From positions 1-8,463 of the forward strand of contig QMSL01000054.1 in NCBI GenBank assembly GCA_003649665.1: 8,463 nucleotides of DNA, in the 5' to 3' direction. This DNA is from Thermoprotei archaeon (GTDB lineage: Archaea > Thermoproteota > Thermoprotei > QMSL01 > B3-G16). The position numbers and the translations under genes are program-made. Every line of letters starts with the position of its first letter. Position 1 is the first letter of the stretch. Of the stretch, positions 5,857-8,463 are shown one piece after another. Under the pieces are notes generated by a model. The model was not told where the DNA came from and searched no databases. It was given only the letters and a program-made list of their open reading frames with translations.

Positions 5857-6459
5857 TTGGTGTTACAAGTGCGTGTAATATACCATGTCGAGGAAGTTGA
5901 AATACCCGATAATGTAGAAGTGAAAGTTGAAGGAAATAAGGTTACCGTTAAGGGTCCAAAAGGAGAGTTGACAAAGGACTTCAGTCACGCACCCGTTAAC
6001 ATAAGGATTGAAGATAGGAAAGTCCTCGTTGAAGTATTTATGGCAAGGAAGAAAGAGTATAGCGTGGTGAGGACGATAGCGTCTCATATAAAGAACATGA
6101 TATTAGGCGTTACTCATGGCTTCAGGTATTATCTGAAGATAATCTACGCACACTTCCCGATAAGCGTAAAGGTTAAGGGAGACTTAGTGATAATAGAGAA
6201 CTTCTTAGGCGAACGTGCACCAAGAATTGCTAAGATAGTTGGAAAGGATGTTAAAGTATACGTTAAGGGAGACGATGTAATAGTGGAAGGGATTGATATA
6301 GAGGCCGTATCACAGACTGCAGCTAACATTCGTGAGGCGACGAAGTTAAGGGGTAAGCAAAGGAGGTCTCCACATGGTCGTGGAGGTGGACCTGGAGTTC
6401 TAGACGGTATATATCCATATAAGCGTGAAATAATAGGCGTTGAGGTTAAGGAAATATAA
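5857..6459 (+). CDS. rpl6: Large-subunit ribosomal protein uL6 (archaeal L6)
   Basis: uL6 binds 23S rRNA near the factor-binding site of the 50S subunit. The archaeal hallmarks are clear: VEIPDNVEVKVEGNKVTVKG (14-33) with GPKGEL (33-38), the two-lobed repeat with ASHIKNMILGVTHGFRYYLK (75-94), FLGERAPRI (116-124) and DIEAVSQTAANIREATKL (147-164). No ATG is available; TTG 5857, GTG 5860 and GTG 5869 are the candidates, and the TATA position favours 5857 or 5860 on a leaderless message. The end is unusual: where archaeal L6 normally reads about RDxRVFQDGIY, this protein has the Arg/Gly-rich KQRRSPHGRGGGPGVLDGIY (167-186) plus a 14-residue tail, making it 200 aa against roughly 180. It is not flanked by S8 and L32e as in the usual spc operon; a YkgJ-type gene starts 33 nt downstream. 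Confidence 0.97.
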   Translation: MVLQVRVIYHVEEVEIPDNVEVKVEGNKVTVKGPKGELTKDFSHAPVNIRIEDRKVLVEVFMARKKEYSVVRTIASHIKNMILGVTHGFRYYLKIIYAHFPISVKVKGDLVIIENFLGERAPRIAKIVGKDVKVYVKGDDVIVEGIDIEAVSQTAANIREATKLRGKQRRSPHGRGGGPGVLDGIYPYKREIIGVEVKEI

Positions 6460-6485
6460 CCTCCTTAATCTCTCAGTACGATAAC

Positions 6486-6492
6486 CTTATAA
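6486..6492 (+). promoter_or_regulatory. Possible TATA box abutting the first ATG of the cysteine-cluster gene
   Basis: CTTATAA directly touches ATG 6493. If it is used, transcription would begin near 6512 and exclude that ATG, making GTG 6544 (with AAGGAT 7 nt before it) the real start. Readthrough from uL6 is the alternative. Confidence 0.35.
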
Positions 6493-7041
6493 ATGTCTGA
6501 AGGAAGATATCTCATCATAATCAGCAAACAGGAAGGATCTACTGTGAAGTACACATTCATAGTTGAATTCAAGAGGAACCTCCGATTCAGGTGTCTACTT
6601 TGTGGACGATGTTGTACTGGTTATGATGGCGGTCTTAAACTTGAACTATATCAAAGCGATATAGATTTCATTAAGGACAAGAGATACGAAAACTTCTATA
6701 AAGTTGAGAACGGTATTAAATTAATGAACATAAAGGAAGGCATGCCATGCCCCTTCTATCAAGATGGTCTCTGCAAATTGAAACTCCTATACAACTTCTT
6801 TCCATGGAATTGTAGCGTATATCCCCTTCAAGTAGTAGAGCATTCTGGATTCTTCATAGTTAGAATAAATCCATCTGCCGTAAGGGAATGTCCTGGTTTA
6901 GGCAGAGGATATTTACTCAGAGATACGTTGCTTTCTAAAATAATAAGTGGAGTCGTTAGCATTAAGGTCACATCAGATCCACGAGGTCTGCCTATGGATA
7001 TAGCGCTCTCGCTTGCCGATATAAAATGGGTAACTGAGTAG
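6493..7041 (+). CDS. YkgJ-family cysteine-cluster protein (putative Zn/Fe-chelating)
   Basis: YkgJ-family proteins carry a conserved CxxCxxCC cluster thought to bind zinc or an iron-sulfur centre; their biochemical role is mostly unknown. Here C34-LL-C37-GR-C40-C41 is followed by PCPFYQDGLC (85-94, with C86 and C94), PWNCSVYP (104-111, with C107) and C133 in RECPG, the full set expected of the family. No signal peptide or membrane segment is seen, so it is cytoplasmic. The 182-aa length from ATG 6493 is within range. A GTG at 6544 (165 aa) is an attractive alternative: AAGGAT precedes it by about 7 nt, a TATA-like CTTATAA abuts the ATG, and the family usually has few residues before the first cysteine. 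It follows uL6 by 33 nt and could be cotranscribed. It converges on eL40 with 27 nt between stop codons. Confidence 0.88.
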   Translation: MSEGRYLIIISKQEGSTVKYTFIVEFKRNLRFRCLLCGRCCTGYDGGLKLELYQSDIDFIKDKRYENFYKVENGIKLMNIKEGMPCPFYQDGLCKLKLLYNFFPWNCSVYPLQVVEHSGFFIVRINPSAVRECPGLGRGYLLRDTLLSKIISGVVSIKVTSDPRGLPMDIALSLADIKWVTE

Positions 7042-7068
7042 GCCTTATGAAATGCAAAATACTAGGCG

Positions 7069-7224
7069 CTACTTCCTATAACGCTTCCACCTTAAGTTCT
7101 TGCTCCTACACCTTCTGCATTTCTCCGCTCCAGGAGGATTTCTAGCTCCACACTTTCTACAAATCATCACATTGAATGTATGCTTTATTGCGATCTGAAG
7201 TTTCTCAGGATCCGTTATTGGCAT
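7069..7224 (-). CDS. rpl40e: Large-subunit ribosomal protein eL40 (51 aa, zinc ribbon)
   Basis: A 51-codon gene on the minus strand encodes a protein beginning MPITDPEKLQIAIKH and ending LRWKRYRK, closely matching archaeal L40e. C22-x2-C25 (ICRKCG) and C36-x2-C39 (KCRRCR) form the zinc ribbon, followed by the basic tail that contacts 23S rRNA. In eukaryotes the same protein is made as a ubiquitin fusion; here, as in other archaea, it stands alone. The ATG at 7222-7224 is secure: an in-frame TGA lies two codons upstream, and AGGGGT (7233-7238) sits 8 nt before it. A minus-strand TATA-like element is at 7262-7272. It is monocistronic and lies tail-to-tail with the cysteine-cluster gene. Confidence 0.96.
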   Translation of the reverse strand: MPITDPEKLQIAIKHTFNVMICRKCGARNPPGAEKCRRCRSKNLRWKRYRK

Positions 7225-7261
7225 TATTCATTACCCCTGGCGTATTTCATTCTGAATACAA

Positions 7262-7272
7262 GTATTTATACA
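7262..7272 (-). promoter_or_regulatory. Probable TATA box of the eL40 gene
   Basis: Minus strand TGTATAAATAC, a good archaeal TATA match, would start transcription near 7239, just ahead of AGGGGT (7233-7238) and the ATG at 7224. Confidence 0.6.
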
Positions 7273-7401
7273 TGTTGCTGTAACATCTCATGCTGTCTGA
7301 TTTTTATACCTTACCCCGACCATTAGACATGTTGTTTAATAAGGACTTTACTATGACTTCCATGTAATTTTTTGTGTATTATCTAGGAGTATATGTAAGC
7401 T

Positions 7402-7412
7402 AAATTATTTTA
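7402..7412 (+). promoter_or_regulatory. Possible TATA box of the secreted protein gene
   Basis: AAATTATTTTA lies about 30 nt before the ribosome site GGAGGAT (7441-7447). A second AT-rich stretch at 7418-7424 is an alternative; the region is AT-rich throughout, so the assignment is weak. Confidence 0.35.
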
Positions 7413-7440
7413 ATTCGATTTAACGTATTATTCCTGAAAC

Positions 7441-7447
7441 GGAGGAT
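7441..7447 (+). promoter_or_regulatory. Shine-Dalgarno GGAGGAT of the secreted protein gene
   Basis: GGAGGAT sits 6 nt before ATG 7454, an ideal distance, and fixes the start of the open-ended surface protein. Confidence 0.7.
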
Positions 7448-7453
7448 ATTACA

Positions 7454-8463
7454 ATGAAGGTGAAGGTCATAGTCCCAATCATTATACTCTATGTCATGAT
7501 TTTCACTAACTTCTACTACTCTACAGTAGACGTTTATGGGGAATTTCAGGTTCTAGTAAAAGTTCTTGACTATCATGGAAGACCTCTACCTAATGCATTT
7601 GTACGCATAAAAGTAAACGATACAAGCTATGAGAGCAAGACGAACGAAAATGGTATTGCAGCATTTAGTGATGTAGCTTTTGATCCATCTCAGCCTTACG
7701 TAATAGAAGTCTACTATAGGGACATATGTGTAGCAAATGAGACAAAACAGGGGCTATCTCCTGAAATACGTGCTAATGTATACGATATCTCAGTTTTCAC
7801 ATGGGATCTCCTAAACAGGACAGTAAATCCAACGCTTAGAGTTAGAAGTCTCATCGGATCATATTACAATGAAACTCAAGTAAAGTATGGGCACGTAACA
7901 TTAACTAGAGTGCCTCTAGACTATTCTAAAGGCACTAAGTACGTGTTCACTGTAATCTGGCAGGGCGTGGTCACAGATAATATAGTGATTATGCTTACTG
8001 GGAATAACGCGACACAGCCAATAATACTACACTGTTCGATCTTAGATATGAGAATTGAAATTAGGGGAATAGAAGGCGGATTACTACCTTCCACCACGAC
8101 CATAGGCAACGTTAAGCTACCTGGCGTTCAAGTTGAAATACGCCATCCAAATGGAACTAACATAGTCATAAATAGCTCCTCGATCTTGCTATCAAAGATT
8201 CCATGTGGGAAATACGTAATTCAGGTAAGGTGGTGGGGAGTACAATTACTCTCGAAGGAAATATCGCTTGATAAAACGACAGAACAGCCTATCTCTATAT
8301 ACGTCAACGTATTCACTGCGAAATTCGTAATAACGGACGCAAAAGGTGGCATATTCGCTAATACCAATGTCACCTTAAGGCTACCTATAGGGGTAGAGAC
8401 CAGTTTATTTACTAATGAAAATGGCGAAATAGTTCTCTCTGGTCTAATGGAGGGACAATATAC
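7454..8463 (+). CDS. Secreted or surface glycoprotein with repeated Ig-like domains (3' end outside window)
   Basis: The frame is open from ATG 7454 to the window edge (336 complete codons), so the C-terminus is missing. The N-terminus has two Lys and then a hydrophobic stretch (residues 3-18, VKVIVPIIILYVMIFT), as in a signal peptide or single membrane anchor. Three or more beta-rich units follow. One begins near 32 (VLVKVLDYHGRPLPNAFV) with TNENGIAAFSDV, and another near 290 (KFVITDAKGG) with TNENGEIVLSGL, the form of carboxypeptidase-regulatory/CNA-B-like Ig folds; a unit near 225-268 contains VQVEIRHPNGTN. At least eight N-x-S/T sequons (NDT, NET twice, NRT, NAT, NGT, NSS, NVT) suggest N-glycosylation outside the cell. 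Such proteins in archaea are often S-layer-associated, adhesion or transporter-linked; which one applies here cannot be said. GGAGGAT 6 nt upstream supports the start. It is divergent from eL40 across 229 nt. Confidence 0.88.
   Translation, partial: MKVKVIVPIIILYVMIFTNFYYSTVDVYGEFQVLVKVLDYHGRPLPNAFVRIKVNDTSYESKTNENGIAAFSDVAFDPSQPYVIEVYYRDICVANETKQGLSPEIRANVYDISVFTWDLLNRTVNPTLRVRSLIGSYYNETQVKYGHVTLTRVPLDYSKGTKYVFTVIWQGVVTDNIVIMLTGNNATQPIILHCSILDMRIEIRGIEGGLLPSTTTIGNVKLPGVQVEIRHPNGTNIVINSSSILLSKIPCGKYVIQVRWWGVQLLSKEISLDKTTEQPISIYVNVFTAKFVITDAKGGIFANTNVTLRLPIGVETSLFTNENGEIVLSGLMEGQY

Noticed and set aside
5863..6329. Two minus-strand open frames opposite uL6
   Set aside because: uL6 is certain on the plus strand; these are antisense shadows.
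7290..7367. 25-codon plus-strand open frame in the eL40/surface protein spacer
   Set aside because: No ribosome site, composition like the surrounding spacer, no recognisable motif.
7921..8109. Minus-strand open frame of 62 codons
   Set aside because: Antisense to the surface protein gene, which is supported by its signal peptide, ribosome site and repeats.

Overview
The window looks like chromosomal DNA from a thermophilic archaeon, most likely of the Thermoproteota/TACK group. Reasons: an archaeal-type uL6, a 51-residue zinc-ribbon eL40 (a ribosomal protein of archaea and eukaryotes), TATA-like boxes about 25 bases before starts, AGG/AGA arginine codons, AUA isoleucine codons, short gaps, and mixed Shine-Dalgarno and apparently leaderless starts. 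The exact lineage cannot be told from sequence reading alone. No tRNA, rRNA, CRISPR array, insertion sequence or other mobile-element sign was seen.

Layout. (1) Positions 1-1203, plus strand: the 3' end of a gene whose protein ends in a carbohydrate-enzyme-like beta-sandwich, then a small all-helical protein of unknown function (203 aa). (2) Positions 1187-3030, minus strand: a two-gene operon of a RimK/MptN-type ATP-grasp amino-acid ligase followed 14 nt later by an Ntn-hydrolase isoaspartyl peptidase/L-asparaginase, one forming and one cutting amide or peptide bonds. Its end overlaps the helical gene tail-to-tail by 17 nt. (3) Positions 3140-5784, plus strand: two consecutive genes for very divergent relatives of the endonuclease III (HhH-GPD) DNA glycosylase fold, each ending in four cysteines. 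The first (537 aa) also has an N-terminal alpha/alpha-toroid-like half. (4) Positions 5857-7041, plus strand: ribosomal protein uL6, away from its usual spc-operon partners and with an odd C-terminus, followed by a YkgJ-type cysteine-cluster protein. (5) Positions 7069-7224, minus strand: the small gene for ribosomal protein eL40. (6) Position 7454 to the window end, plus strand: the start of a secreted, sequon-rich surface protein with repeated Ig-like domains, cut by the window edge.

The best candidate for something undescribed is the pair at 3140-5784. Read against E. coli Nth, both proteins keep the order hairpin, catalytic Asp, then cysteine loop. The first keeps a Lys and an Asp where the two catalytic residues would be, but its cysteine spacing is altered. 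The second has the exact C-x6-C-x2-C-x5-C iron-sulfur loop, but Arg in place of the catalytic Lys and no hairpin glycines. They may be partners or diverged repair or nucleic-acid-binding proteins; this is inference from motif alignment by eye. Metal-binding cysteine proteins recur in 3140-7224 (two putative Fe-S proteins, the YkgJ protein and the zinc-ribbon eL40), but nothing in the sequence ties them into one pathway.
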